Shown: in pieces, positions 35,918 to 45,455 of the stretch | How positions within the stretch are numbered: position 1 is the first letter of the stretch | How the letters are laid out: each line of letters begins with the position of its first letter | Assembly (NCBI GenBank): GCA_949752735.1 | Contig: OX457047.1 | Span: forward strand, 21,666,936 to 21,730,935 | From: Lumbricus terrestris | Taxonomy: Eukaryota > Annelida > Clitellata > Crassiclitellata > Lumbricidae | Direction of reading: 5' to 3' | Length of the DNA stretch: 64,000 bases | Translations under genes and position numbers: made by a program | Notes under the pieces: model-generated | Databases searched by the model: none | What the model saw: the letters and a program-made list of their open reading frames with translations, nothing else | Told to the model about the DNA's origin: nothing

Positions 35918-36046
35918 ATGACAAAAAAAACAGTCACTGTGGCTGAAGTGATCGAACGGCAGTCGATCGATCAACGAAATCGGAAAGAAGAAATCATGAC
36001 AGAAATATCGTCGCCGTCAATTCACAGACTGAAAATATTCGATCCG
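35918..36046 (+). CDS. Possible first coding exon, 43 codons
   Basis: An ATG at 35918 opens a frame beginning MTKKTVTVAEVIERQSID that runs to a consensus donor CCG|GTAAGT at 36047. It sits after a lysine/aspartate-rich repetitive stretch. I recognise no family and no downstream exon, so it could be a first exon of a plus-strand gene or chance. Confidence 0.25.
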
Positions 36047-36737
36047 GTAAGTTAAGTAGGATATGGTTTGTAAAACGTTCGATTATTAAACCGTATACGT
36101 AGGCCTATAGCCAGAAAAAGATTCGCTGGTTTTGGAGGGATTTCAATTTACAATCACGGTCGCAAAATACGCAAAAGACGCACAATATTAGTAAGAACGA
36201 TCGGAAATTGCACATTTCGGCAGGTTGAGGACGTAGGCCTATGCAGTCTCAAAAGGCAGCACGTACTATAGCAACAAAATGGCCGACGGTCAGATAAGAG
36301 AGAAGATCGAGTTGAGGACAGACAGAAACACATCCTTCTCCACTTCCTTCTTCGACTCTTCCTCCTCCTTCTTCTAAACGTCAATCACTGTCTTTTCCTT
36401 CTCCATCACCATCTTCCAATCCTAATCCATCTTCTCCATGACCTTTCCTTCATCCTCTCCCCCTGATGCTCTTCTCCTATAGTTAATCTTTTCCCTTCTC
36501 TCATTCATTACTACCTTCGCGTTTTTCTCCTCCTTCTTTTTCGTCTCCTTCTTCTTCTTCCCATTTTCTTCTCCTCTTTCTTCATTTGCTTCTCTTTATG
36601 TTTCTTTGCCAGGTGAAGATAATTCGCTGATGTTGACGTCAATTCGTCGTTTATTCCCGCCATTCAGTCTCTCCGATCATCTGACTGATTTCTCTGGAAA
36701 GGCCAAGACAGACGGTAGGAAGATTGCATAGTCGGCT

Positions 36738-36935
36738 GTGTATGTATGTGTGTATGTATGTATGTATGTATGTATGTGTGTATGTATGTATGTATGTATG
36801 TATGTATGTATGTATGTATGTATGTATGTATGTATGTGTGTGTGTATGTATGTATGTACGTACGTACGTACGTACGTACGTACGTACGTATGTACGCATG
36901 TACGCATGCACGTATGTACGTGTGTACGTGTATGC
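36738..36935. repeat. (TATG)n to (TACG)n microsatellite
   Basis: About 120 bp of TATG/TGTG repeats change abruptly at about 36857 into CGTA repeats, then a mixed end. The TATG to TACG step is a single transition per unit. Confidence 0.95.
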
Positions 36936-37080
36936 ACGGCTTTTGCATGCTGTCTGTTTGAATGAATTAAGTCGCTTAATATAGCGCCTTATTAGGTCGT
37001 CTACCATGCAAAGATATTGCGTGCAAAGTTGAAGACTGCAACAAACGTTGCACGCCTCAGTTGGATGATCTTGTACTTTA

Positions 37081-37638
37081 TCTATATAAATAAAAATGTA
37101 AAACGTTACCGTTCGACATGAAGGATCTCGGAAAGTTCTTAACCGATTGTTTTGAAAATTTTCGCGAAACGTTCCATTCGAACATGAGCGGGTTTGTATA
37201 ATGCCTTTTGGGGGAAAAGCGCAATCTTTACGACCAAAAAACACAACTTTTAATTCCATTCGATAGACGTCGATGGAGTCCAGCCATTTCGAGTTTGAAG
37301 ACGCATCCGTCCGCCCATTCTTCGGGCGCGTTTCAAACCCATTTTTCGGGCGCGTTTCAAAACGTATATCCGGCCGTCTTCTATAGCGCAAATTTATATG
37401 TAACTGTCGGTTTTTACAAAATCGTCCATTTGCGGCCGTTTTCCGCGCGTCTTTCTACAGTTTTCACGCATCCGTCCCTCCATTTTTCGGGAATGGAGGG
37501 AGGGGATGGGAAGAAGGCGAGGGGAGGAAGTCGATGGCAGGACGGGGAGGGGAAGAGGAGGGGAAAGGGGAGGGGACGTAGGAAGGGAGGGTTGGACAGT
37601 CTTTTCAGCCACAGCAACGCATGGCCGGGTACAGCTAG
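37081..37638 (+). mobile_element. Nonautonomous Helitron-like element, 558 bp
   Basis: Starts TCTATATAAATAAAAATG and ends CGGGTACAGCTAG, sitting exactly between a host A (37080) and T (37639). This fits the Helitron 5'-TC...CTRR-3' rule with AT-dinucleotide insertion. The interior includes CTTAACCGATTGTTTTGAAA, like the 5' parts of many such elements. There is no Rep/helicase coding. Confidence 0.75.
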
Positions 37639-38519
37639 TTTCTTCATAATGCCATAATAATGGTAATGATAATAAGGTAATAACATTACATTAAATCTGT
37701 CATAACATGTTTTAAGTATCGTGTTGGGTTTCTGTGTTTCTTCAGGAACCGCTACACGGCTGCCTGAGAGATTGGCTTGAGGGAATTGGCTTGAGGGGTA
37801 GAACTGAGGGGATGGGACTGAGGGGATTGCGTTGAGTGTACGGCACTGTACGTGGCTGTGTGTTGTTTTTGTTGTTGTTGTGTGTTTGTAGTTTATTTGT
37901 ATTAGTACCTGCCGGGCCTCTGGCGTGGTTTAAAACCCCGTAAGCTCCTCGCAAAGGCAGGAGGGCCCCTGGCGCGGATTAGCCTAATATCTCGCAAGCC
38001 CACTATTATTAATTTTAAATTTATTTTTTATTACGTTTTGTGCGCTGGTGAGCCGCGGGATGAGAAGGGGGAATGAAGGGGTGGTGTGAGTGGACGGAAG
38101 TGGACGTGGTGGACGTGATCCGGATCACAAGGGTCGTCAAAACACAGCCTCAAGAGATGGACAACCTCAATTCAACCGACAATGAGACGGACGCATATCC
38201 CACCTGGGAAAAAACTCGTCATGAGACTGAAACAGATTTTTCAAATAAAATCAATTGATAGCGTGTGGATGAACCGAGTGGACTGTGAAATAAAGTACTT
38301 AACAATAATTAGGCCTATTGATTGTCATTTCTATGTCCTGTTTTCATTGCTCTTCTCGACTTTGGCCGATTTGTTATTCATCATTCGGTCAGCAAGTCCA
38401 TAGAAAACAACTAGGCCTATCAAGATTTAGGTTAAAGAAGTCATTACACGTAGCCTAAGGACTATATGAGGTAGATGAGTGGTATTAAATATCCAGCCCT
38501 AGCTGCCCTACCGCTCTGA

Positions 38520-38695
38520 AGTTTCTGCATGGCGGCGCTCAAAGAATCACAGAAAAAGGGTATCCATCCTCACCACTAGTGAGTTTAGGTCATGCAGAGC
38601 CCCGACATTCACAGGGACATGCAGCATCGGTTGGATAATTTAGAAATAAATATGCATGCGAATCTTAGGAGTTGCAGCTTTCACGATGGCTATTT
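38520..38695 (+). repeat. Copy of a sequence also found at 44140-44240
   Basis: GGCGCTCAAAGAATC and GAAATAAATATGCATGCGAA correspond to GGCGCTAAAAGAATC and GAATTAAATATGAATTGGAA at 44168 and 44203, with about 70 bp extra here. The copies flank the LINE as direct repeats. Confidence 0.45.
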
Positions 38696-39056
38696 CTATA
38701 TTTTTTTTTATTATTTTATTTATTTATTTTTTCCTCAACCAAAACAACAAACAAACATGATACAATTATGGCATTGAATAATAGGGCCTACATTAACATA
38801 ATTTGGTGAAGAAGGGGAGACCCAGAAGGGATAGAAAATCCCGCTAATAGGGCCACCCATAATTCATGTAAAATATAAAAGAAAAACATGACAGAGCATT
38901 CAATTGTAGGAATAAAAAAATGATGAGGGAGAGAAAGAAAAAAAAATTAAGCAATCGACATTTCTGTATATAACGAGAAAAACAACTCTTAACTAATGAC
39001 TTAACTAAAGACTTAACTAAGGGCTTGGCGAGACCACTGAGCAGAAACCTTAACCA

Positions 39057-42000
39057 TTACATATCAGGAAGTGTTTTAAGTAGATAAAGGCGAAGTTTAT
39101 GCTTAAATAATCTTGTGTTAGGTAGGGAATGAAGATGTGTAGGGAGAGAGTTCCAACATTGGGAGCCAGTATATTGTATAGAGAATCGACGAGTATTAGT
39201 ATGTGCGTAGGGAAGGTCATAAACAGTTAATTTTCTAGTTGAATAAGATTGGCGATCAGAGGTAAGGTTAAAGAAATCATTAAATACAAGTGGTAATAGG
39301 CCATGGTTATAACGGTACATAAACTCTCCTATTTGCAAGTGCCTAATTTGATCGATCTTTAATAATCCAAATTCCTTGAAATACAGAGCGGTGTGGGCTC
39401 GGCGAGGAATATTAGCTATAAAACGGATTGCATATTTTTGAAGGGTGACTAGTCTGATAAAATTAGATTTGTAAGTAGATGTCCAAATTAAATTACAGTA
39501 GGTTAAATAGGGATAAATAAGAGAATAGTATAGCATAGACCGGATAGAGACAGGAATCAGTTTAGATGAGCGAAATAGCACACCAACAGTCTTAGCAATT
39601 TTGCTAGAGATATTATTGATGTGTTCCTTCCAATTTAGATGCTGGTCAATGTAAACGCCCAAAAATTTTGTGGATGTTACTTCGGTGATAGGAGTCCCTT
39701 CAATAAGTAGAATAGGAAGTTCATTGGGATATTTTTTCTTATGGGATCTGAAGAGGATGTAGTTGGTTTTATCCAAATTTAGAGTAAGTTTATTAGATCG
39801 AAACCAATCAACGACTCGGTGAAGCTCAGAATTAACAGTGTTGAATAAGGTATCAATAGATTTATCAGAATGAAATAAGTTAGAATCATCAGCAAATAGC
39901 ACAAAATACATAGAAGGCGATACATTGGGTAAATCATTAATATAGATTAAAAATAAAAGAGGTCCAAGATTAGATCCTTGAGGGACACCGTGAGAAATGA
40001 GTTGTAGATCAGAAGTACAATTGTTAACAGAAACCAGTTGAAAACGATTTTCAAGATAGCTAACAAACCATTGTAGTTGTGTCCCTCTAATTCCATAGTT
40101 ATAAAGTTTTTTGATCAAAATATGATGATTTACAGAATCAAAGGCTTTAGCTACATCAAGGAAGATACCAAGGGAGTATTCGTTATTTTCAATTGCATTA
40201 GAGATTTTGTCTTGTATGCTTAGAAGGGGCATGTAGGTAGAATGACCCTGTTGGAATCCATGCTGAGACTGAAATAGTACTTTCTCTTTTGATAAAAAAC
40301 TATCTAAACGTGCGTACATTAATTTTTCAAATATTTTGGCGAAGAATGGGAGTACAGAAATCGGTCTGTAGTTAGAAACATTGTCCCTCGGGCCCTTTTT
40401 ATGAATGGGTATGACCTTGGCAGTTTTCAATGCGGAGGGGAATACTCCAGTGGTAAATGAGCAGTTGACAATCTCTGATAGCGGAATTGCAATTTTAGGC
40501 AATGTTAATAGGGCTATGGCAGGGTCAATTCCATCGACTCCTTTACTATGCGTAGTGCGAATGGTATGCGCAAGGTTCATTATTTCACAAGGTGTAGAAG
40601 GGATTAATGCTATAGAATGTGGAAGGGGTTGGGATAAGTAGGAGAGAAAAGAGTTAGTTGCAGCAGGTATTTTATTAACAAGAGATTGTGCAATGCCTGT
40701 GAAGAAATTATTGAATTTAGTTGCTATAGTCTGAGGGTCAGTAATTTGTTCACCATTTACATTCAATGCAGTAATTACAGTTTCTCTGTTAGTATCTCTA
40801 TCCAGTATACTCCTCAGAAGACCCCAGGTTTTTTTAAGGTTATTACTATGGATTAAAAATTCGGATGCATAATAATCTTTTTCGGCTTGCAATTTAACTT
40901 TCTTAAATTTGTTTCTGTATAGGATGAATTTCCTTTTGTTGGCCTCATTTGGATTTGTTACGAATTTTTTATATAGTTTCGCTTTCTTATTACTAGATTT
41001 TACCAGTGCCCGAGTCATCCACGGCTTTTTTGGAATAGAGTTGCGAGCATAAGTCCTAGTGAAAATTGGAAAAGAATCATCGTAAAGCTTCTTATAATTG
41101 CTAAGAAATAGGTCATAGGCCTTATCAGTGTCTAGTTCTGTACAAGCTTCACGGATATTAGACCAGTCCGTAGAGTCTAAGGATTGCAAAAATTTGGCTT
41201 TATGGTCATCAGATACTAGGTTAAATGTCAGTGTTTGAGGCTTGTTAGGAGGTTTGATGGGACTAAAATCAAACCATGCTATGATTGGTAAATGATCAGA
41301 GATGTCTTCAATGAGAATAGAGGAATAAATAAGTTTGGTCCAAATGTTAGTGAATATGTTATCTAGTAATGTAGATGTATGGTCAGTGATCCTGGTAGGT
41401 CTGGTTATGAGAGGCAATAGATGATGGGCGGTTAGGCAATGGTAGAGATCAGCAGTGGCTTTGTGGCTATTAATTTTCAAGAGATCCATGTTAAAATCAC
41501 CTAAAATTACTATGTCTTTTGATTTTTTTAGCATATGATCTAAAATGTTGTTAATTTCTTCAGAGAAATCTTCTAGTTTAAGCCCAGGTGGCCGATATAT
41601 AACCCCAACTGTGGTTGCCCCAGTTTTATGTGCTAGGCGAATAAAAAGACCTTCAAAAAATTGAAAAGGAGAGGAATCGGATCCTATCGAGTCTAGGATT
41701 TGGTACGAGATTTCTTCTCTAATCAAGAATCCCACTCCTCCTCCGCCCTTTCCAGTTCCTCTGGAACGATGAACAAATTGATAACCAGGCACTTTTATTA
41801 GATCAGTATTGGAATCGTTCAGCCAGGTTTCTGTTAATGCAAGTATAGATACAGGTAAAGAGTTCAGCAGATCTTTGATTTCATTAATTTTGGGTAAAAT
41901 GCTTCTTGCATTTACATGCATAAATGAGAGAGAACATGGAGAGGAGGCTAGCTTTGATCTGAGGGATTGAATAGACGAATATGTACTGTCACATTGCAAA

Positions 42001-42356
42001 TCATTAAAATAGTTGCTATCAGGATCTAGATCAGGGTTGTTTAATAGAGTTCGATTATCATTTTCCTCTGTTAATACCTCTAAGGTTAAGTCTCCTAGGT
42101 CTCTTTGAAATCCTACATAACCATCAGTGGAGGTTTTTAGTATATCCTCACTGGACCCAATTTGTGCTTGGGAAAAAGGGAATAGATTAGCTGTAATAGA
42201 GTATTCATTTGTGGAAGATTGCTTCAGAGTATTAGAAATAATGGAGGTAGGGTGTTTAGATATAGAATCACAGCTGTCAATTGAATGGACAAGTTCATGC
42301 TCAGTGTTTTCGCTTAAGCTAGGGTTAAATACACCGAAGTGTATGTCTCTCAGCAA
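39057..42356 (-). CDS. LINE ORF2: endonuclease plus reverse transcriptase, 1099 aa
   Basis: N-terminal about 110 residues are unassigned. An APE-like (EEP) endonuclease follows with HVNARS, LTETW (catalytic-type E176), GDFNMD and SDH at 353-355. The reverse transcriptase shows NYRPISVLP, LDVAKAFDSVNHHIL, HGVPQGSNLGPLLF, the catalytic FADD box at 821-824 and a thumb/C-terminal region with AHTALYFKEFGLLKID. No RNase H domain or CCHC knuckle is evident. The architecture is that of Jockey-superfamily LINEs (CR1, L2, Daphne, Crack range). It acts by target-primed reverse transcription in the nucleus. The frame is intact from ATG to stop. Confidence 0.95.
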   Translation of the reverse strand: MLRDIHFGVFNPSLSENTEHELVHSIDSCDSISKHPTSIISNTLKQSSTNEYSITANLFPFSQAQIGSSEDILKTSTDGYVGFQRDLGDLTLEVLTEENDNRTLLNNPDLDPDSNYFNDLQCDSTYSSIQSLRSKLASSPCSLSFMHVNARSILPKINEIKDLLNSLPVSILALTETWLNDSNTDLIKVPGYQFVHRSRGTGKGGGGVGFLIREEISYQILDSIGSDSSPFQFFEGLFIRLAHKTGATTVGVIYRPPGLKLEDFSEEINNILDHMLKKSKDIVILGDFNMDLLKINSHKATADLYHCLTAHHLLPLITRPTRITDHTSTLLDNIFTNIWTKLIYSSILIEDISDHLPIIAWFDFSPIKPPNKPQTLTFNLVSDDHKAKFLQSLDSTDWSNIREACTELDTDKAYDLFLSNYKKLYDDSFPIFTRTYARNSIPKKPWMTRALVKSSNKKAKLYKKFVTNPNEANKRKFILYRNKFKKVKLQAEKDYYASEFLIHSNNLKKTWGLLRSILDRDTNRETVITALNVNGEQITDPQTIATKFNNFFTGIAQSLVNKIPAATNSFLSYLSQPLPHSIALIPSTPCEIMNLAHTIRTTHSKGVDGIDPAIALLTLPKIAIPLSEIVNCSFTTGVFPSALKTAKVIPIHKKGPRDNVSNYRPISVLPFFAKIFEKLMYARLDSFLSKEKVLFQSQHGFQQGHSTYMPLLSIQDKISNAIENNEYSLGIFLDVAKAFDSVNHHILIKKLYNYGIRGTQLQWFVSYLENRFQLVSVNNCTSDLQLISHGVPQGSNLGPLLFLIYINDLPNVSPSMYFVLFADDSNLFHSDKSIDTLFNTVNSELHRVVDWFRSNKLTLNLDKTNYILFRSHKKKYPNELPILLIEGTPITEVTSTKFLGVYIDQHLNWKEHINNISSKIAKTVGVLFRSSKLIPVSIRSMLYYSLIYPYLTYCNLIWTSTYKSNFIRLVTLQKYAIRFIANIPRRAHTALYFKEFGLLKIDQIRHLQIGEFMYRYNHGLLPLVFNDFFNLTSDRQSYSTRKLTVYDLPYAHTNTRRFSIQYTGSQCWNSLPTHLHSLPNTRLFKHKLRLYLLKTLPDM

Positions 42357-43080
42357 GCTGGCAGAGAGGCGTACAACAAAAATAACCTATTTACAGAAGT
42401 ACATTTAAGTATAAACAGGTAAAAGTTTAAAATGTCAACAATTCAACAATTTACACACATCAAGTTAATTACTTTGCATAGGTGCATTTGAGTCCAACCA
42501 TCAATCATCATTAAGGCACCAAAGTCAGAGATTAATATGCTAAAATCAACGAATAACAACAGCTTAGAACTGTACTTAAATTGTTCAATTACTTGTCAAT
42601 GACATCTTGAGTGAATGTAAAACATTATTTAGGTCATATATAGTGCATGCAAATGTTTAAGTCATCCGCAGGGATAAAATAACATCATGCTAAACCTGAA
42701 GATAATTACAAAATAATTAATAGATAAAGATACACAAGTCAACAGAGAAAATCTAAGTAAGCCAAAAAGTTTTGTTTTTTTAAACATTTAAAAAAATAAC
42801 AAACATGGAAGTTTAAAACTGAGAAGTTAAGATACAGGTGAGAAAAAGAGAGGAAATGCAGATGATAAAATAACAAAAAAATGTAGACTAAACTGAAAAA
42901 GAGGAAACAGTTTATGGCAACTGTGTAAAACTCTGTTAGTCTCTAGACTTTTTCATTGTTTTGTAGAAGAGTATCCACAAATTGAAATTGGAAATAAATG
43001 GATGAATTCAGCAGATATAGATTATAGATTTGTTACAAACTGCTGATGACAGTGAAATAGTGAGTTAGTCACAATCTACC

Positions 43081-43902
43081 TTATTGGGATAAGTCTGAGA
43101 TTCGGTTCTCCAATTCGTTGAGGAAAGTGAGCGAGTCCACTCTGAAAGGCTTCTCGGTCAGATGGTCAGTTTTCTTTAGAAAGACTCTTCCTCCGGCTGT
43201 CCAGGTCGAATGGATAGCTTTTGACTTTAGGAGACTTCTTGCCTTTGCGAATATTTGGGAATTCGTTCGTGTGAGGTGCTCGTTAATGAAGATTCGAGGA
43301 TTCTCTGAGCCAGTCCGTAGAAGTTTCTTCGATCCAATGACAGCATCTCGTACTTTTTTTTGGGTAAATTGGATGACTAATGGCCGGCATTTGCTTTTTC
43401 CCTGGGCTGGGATTCTGTATGTGTAGGAAATATCCTCCTCTTTAATGTTAAGCTGAAGTCGATTATTACACACGTCAATTAGGTCCAGTGTATCAGATTG
43501 TTGAGTAAGAGCCTTGGCACTCTTGTTACTCACCAGATATTTATCAGTGGATTCAGAAAGTCCATGGAAAACCAAATTGTTGAGTCTAGATTGGTTCTCC
43601 ACTTCGTCAAGTTTCTGGCGGAGCAGAGTGTTTTCTTGCTCCAAAGACGATTGTTTGAGGGCGTAGGATGCATGCAGTTTTGTGCAGATATCTTTGGTAG
43701 CTTGTTCGATCGAGTTTTCTAATTTTTCAGAGAACGATGCCATGTATTTGTCGAATCTTGATTCAACAGCAGTGTCCACGAGTTTATTCAGGGTGGCCAT
43801 TAATCTGACTGCGATTGCATCAAGAATTCGCTCGTCTTGAAAAACTTCGAGGAGGTCCTCGACTCTAATTCGGTCCTCGACTCTAATTCCTTTTTTGGAC
43901 AT
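43081..43902 (-). CDS. LINE ORF1: coiled-coil RNA-binding protein, 273 aa
   Basis: An N-terminal helical part leads to a coiled coil ending QENTLLRQKLDEVENQSRLN at about residues 85-112, then NNLVFHGLSES. This is the transition to the RRM-like domain seen in L1-type and related LINE ORF1 proteins (ORF1p chaperone). The C-terminal part has RPLVIQF and PRIFINEHLT motifs. A 15-bp tandem duplication makes RVED repeat near the start (IRVEDRIRVED). It presumably packages the element RNA. Confidence 0.85.
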   Translation of the reverse strand: MSKKGIRVEDRIRVEDLLEVFQDERILDAIAVRLMATLNKLVDTAVESRFDKYMASFSEKLENSIEQATKDICTKLHASYALKQSSLEQENTLLRQKLDEVENQSRLNNLVFHGLSESTDKYLVSNKSAKALTQQSDTLDLIDVCNNRLQLNIKEEDISYTYRIPAQGKSKCRPLVIQFTQKKVRDAVIGSKKLLRTGSENPRIFINEHLTRTNSQIFAKARSLLKSKAIHSTWTAGGRVFLKKTDHLTEKPFRVDSLTFLNELENRISDLSQ

Positions 43903-44055
43903 GGTTTCGTAAAGAATATCCTCGTAGGTAGAAAGACGAGATGCACGAATAAGTTCCGTTCAATCGTGAAATCTTTATACGCGAAGTAATGTCTGTTTGT
44001 TACTAAAAATTAAGAAATTTAGGTTTCTTGTCGCACGCCTCACGTGTTGTTACTC

Positions 44056-44070
44056 GGCCGCCATCTTGAA
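44056..44070 (-). promoter_or_regulatory. YY1-type motif near the LINE 5' end
   Basis: Minus strand TTCAAGATGGCGGCC contains the YY1 consensus AANATGGCGGC, about 25-40 nt inside the presumed 5' end. An E-box CACGTG lies 10 nt further in (44041-44046). Human L1 has a YY1 site in the same position; function here is inferred. Confidence 0.6.
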
Positions 44071-44471
44071 CATTATATAGTTGGCGTCGCCACAGAAAAT
44101 CTGAGATGTTGCTCAAGTTGAGTGTCCTATTGTGCATTCAGTCCCACCACTTTCGAATTTCTGAAGGCGCTAAAAGAATCCCAAGGGCAGGTTCCACCGT
44201 TTGAATTAAATATGAATTGGAATCTTGCAGCATCGCCTTATTTTGTCTGTTGCCAATGGCGGAGAGCGTATGCTGCCAGAAAAGTCTTCGTTTTTGCTGT
44301 CAGATATCATGCAGTCCTCTCAACCGTTTCTGTCGTGAAATTTGATTATTGTTAGTAGATACGAAGCGCTTTTTAGCCTGTAAAGTTGATTTAAATATTC
44401 TTACTTCTGGCCTCTTAGGCTCTTACTCCTGGCTTGGCAGCCTATGCGTGTAGCCTGTTGATGTATCATGC

Positions 44472-44720
44472 AGACCCGGTAGCGCAATGGATAGCATGCT
44501 GGCGTAGAGTGCGAGAGGTAGCGAGTTCGAGCCCCTGTTGGGCGGACATGCTTTGTAGGCTGCTATTAGCGCCGTACGTGTAATAGGCTATAATATATTG
44601 CAAAGCTGTCTGTTCTGTTAGTAGTTAAGTTTAATTAAGATTACTGTATAACTTGTAAATGTAAAGCGCAGTGCGTCTTGCAGGCGTTTCGTTAAAGAAA
44701 AGATTATTATTATTTATATT
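44472..44720 (+). mobile_element. tRNA-derived SINE, family B
   Basis: The head resembles tRNA-Arg-like sequence (box A GGTAGCGCAATGGATAGC, box B CGAGTTCGAGCCC). The tail GCGCAGTGCGTCTTGCAGGC, then GTTTCGTTAAAG and an ATT-rich end, matches the LINE tail at 22330-22370. The T-stem does not pair, so it is not a working tRNA. Confidence 0.7.
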
Positions 44721-44964
44721 GGGCATGCATGTATGATTGCATATGTAGCATAGGTGGGTATGCATGCATGTTCCCAAGTATGTTTGTAGGCCTATAATAT
44801 GCATGCATGACATTGCATGCAGTATGTCTATACAGAGTAAATACTCAGAAGCGAAACCGACTTTATAGCGTGGCCAAAAAGAAGTTTTAAGTTTGGTGAA
44901 GAAGGACAATGCGTGCTCGTACTCATGAGTGTATTAAACAGAGTTATCATGTCTATGACGTATA

Positions 44965-44970
44965 TTTATT
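44965..44970 (-). terminator. Candidate poly(A) signal for SCP
   Basis: AATAAA on the minus strand, 486 nt beyond the stop. The MITE at 45107-45431 would be part of the 3' UTR. Confidence 0.4.
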
Positions 44971-45106
44971 TTGCTAAAATCGGGACTACATTTCGAAGGA
45001 ACGAGTATGCTCTCACTGTACCAAGAGTCTGAGAACATGTATACATGTGCCATAAGAAAAGACGGACTTCATTGCATCTGTATAGTAGACATCCAACGTG
45101 CCTATA

Positions 45107-45431
45107 CATAGGCGTAGGAGGCGGGGGTCCAGAGGGAGCAAATGCCCCCCCAGATTTCGGGCAAATGTGTTTTTCGGGCAAAAGAGGCACGGAAGGGAAA
45201 AAATTTTGGACATTTTTTCCTGCAAACAGGTACAGGCGGAGTTTTTCCGGGACACACGGGTAAAAAGCAAAATTTTCTGAACAGTTACACGACATGACTT
45301 AGAAAAAGGTCATCAGATTTTTTCGGACGAGAAAATCCTAAGATTTTGGGCGGATGACTAAAAAAAGGTCATCAGATTTTTCGGTCAAAAATAAAATTCC
45401 CCCAACTTCCGAAATGTCCCCTACGCCTATG
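45107..45431. mobile_element. hAT-type MITE in the SCP 3' UTR, 325 bp
   Basis: Perfect 12-bp inverted ends CATAGGCGTAGG and a perfect 8-bp target duplication TGCCTATA (45099-45106, 45432-45439). The interior holds two copies of AAAAGGTCATCAGATTTTT. It begins 17-25 bp after the SCP stop codon. Confidence 0.94.
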
Positions 45432-45455
45432 TGCCTATATACATAGACGCACAAA

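Larger units (their letters stand above)
33846..38700. other. Upstream of PCGF: repeats and no firm gene
   Basis: Contains the MITE 35309-35623, a CT-rich stretch 36330-36600, the microsatellite 36738-36935 and a Helitron-like element. A weak first-exon candidate lies at 35918-36046. Region 34000-35280 shows many TAGGCCTA words and nothing coding. Confidence 0.5.
38700..44095 (-). mobile_element. Full-length CR1/L2-like (Jockey superfamily) LINE
   Basis: Minus-strand element with a 5' UTR (about 44095-43903), ORF1, a 724-nt inter-ORF interval, ORF2 and a 3' UTR of about 330 nt. It ends in an A-rich (TAAA)n tail (38700-38740 on the plus strand). Both ORFs are uninterrupted, so the insertion is recent or the copy still selected. 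No target duplication could be matched by eye and the 5' boundary is approximate. Confidence 0.9.

Noticed and set aside
37208..37657. 149-codon frame
   Set aside because: Lies within the Helitron-like element and its purine-rich block; no Rep or helicase motif.
38520..44240. Very long target-site duplication of the LINE
   Set aside because: The two flanking copies are too diverged and differ by about 70 bp, while the LINE reading frames are intact, so they predate the insertion.
44472..44545. tRNA-Arg gene
   Set aside because: Box A and box B are present and the acceptor arms can pair with wobble, but the T-stem does not pair and a LINE-type tail follows, so it is a SINE head.
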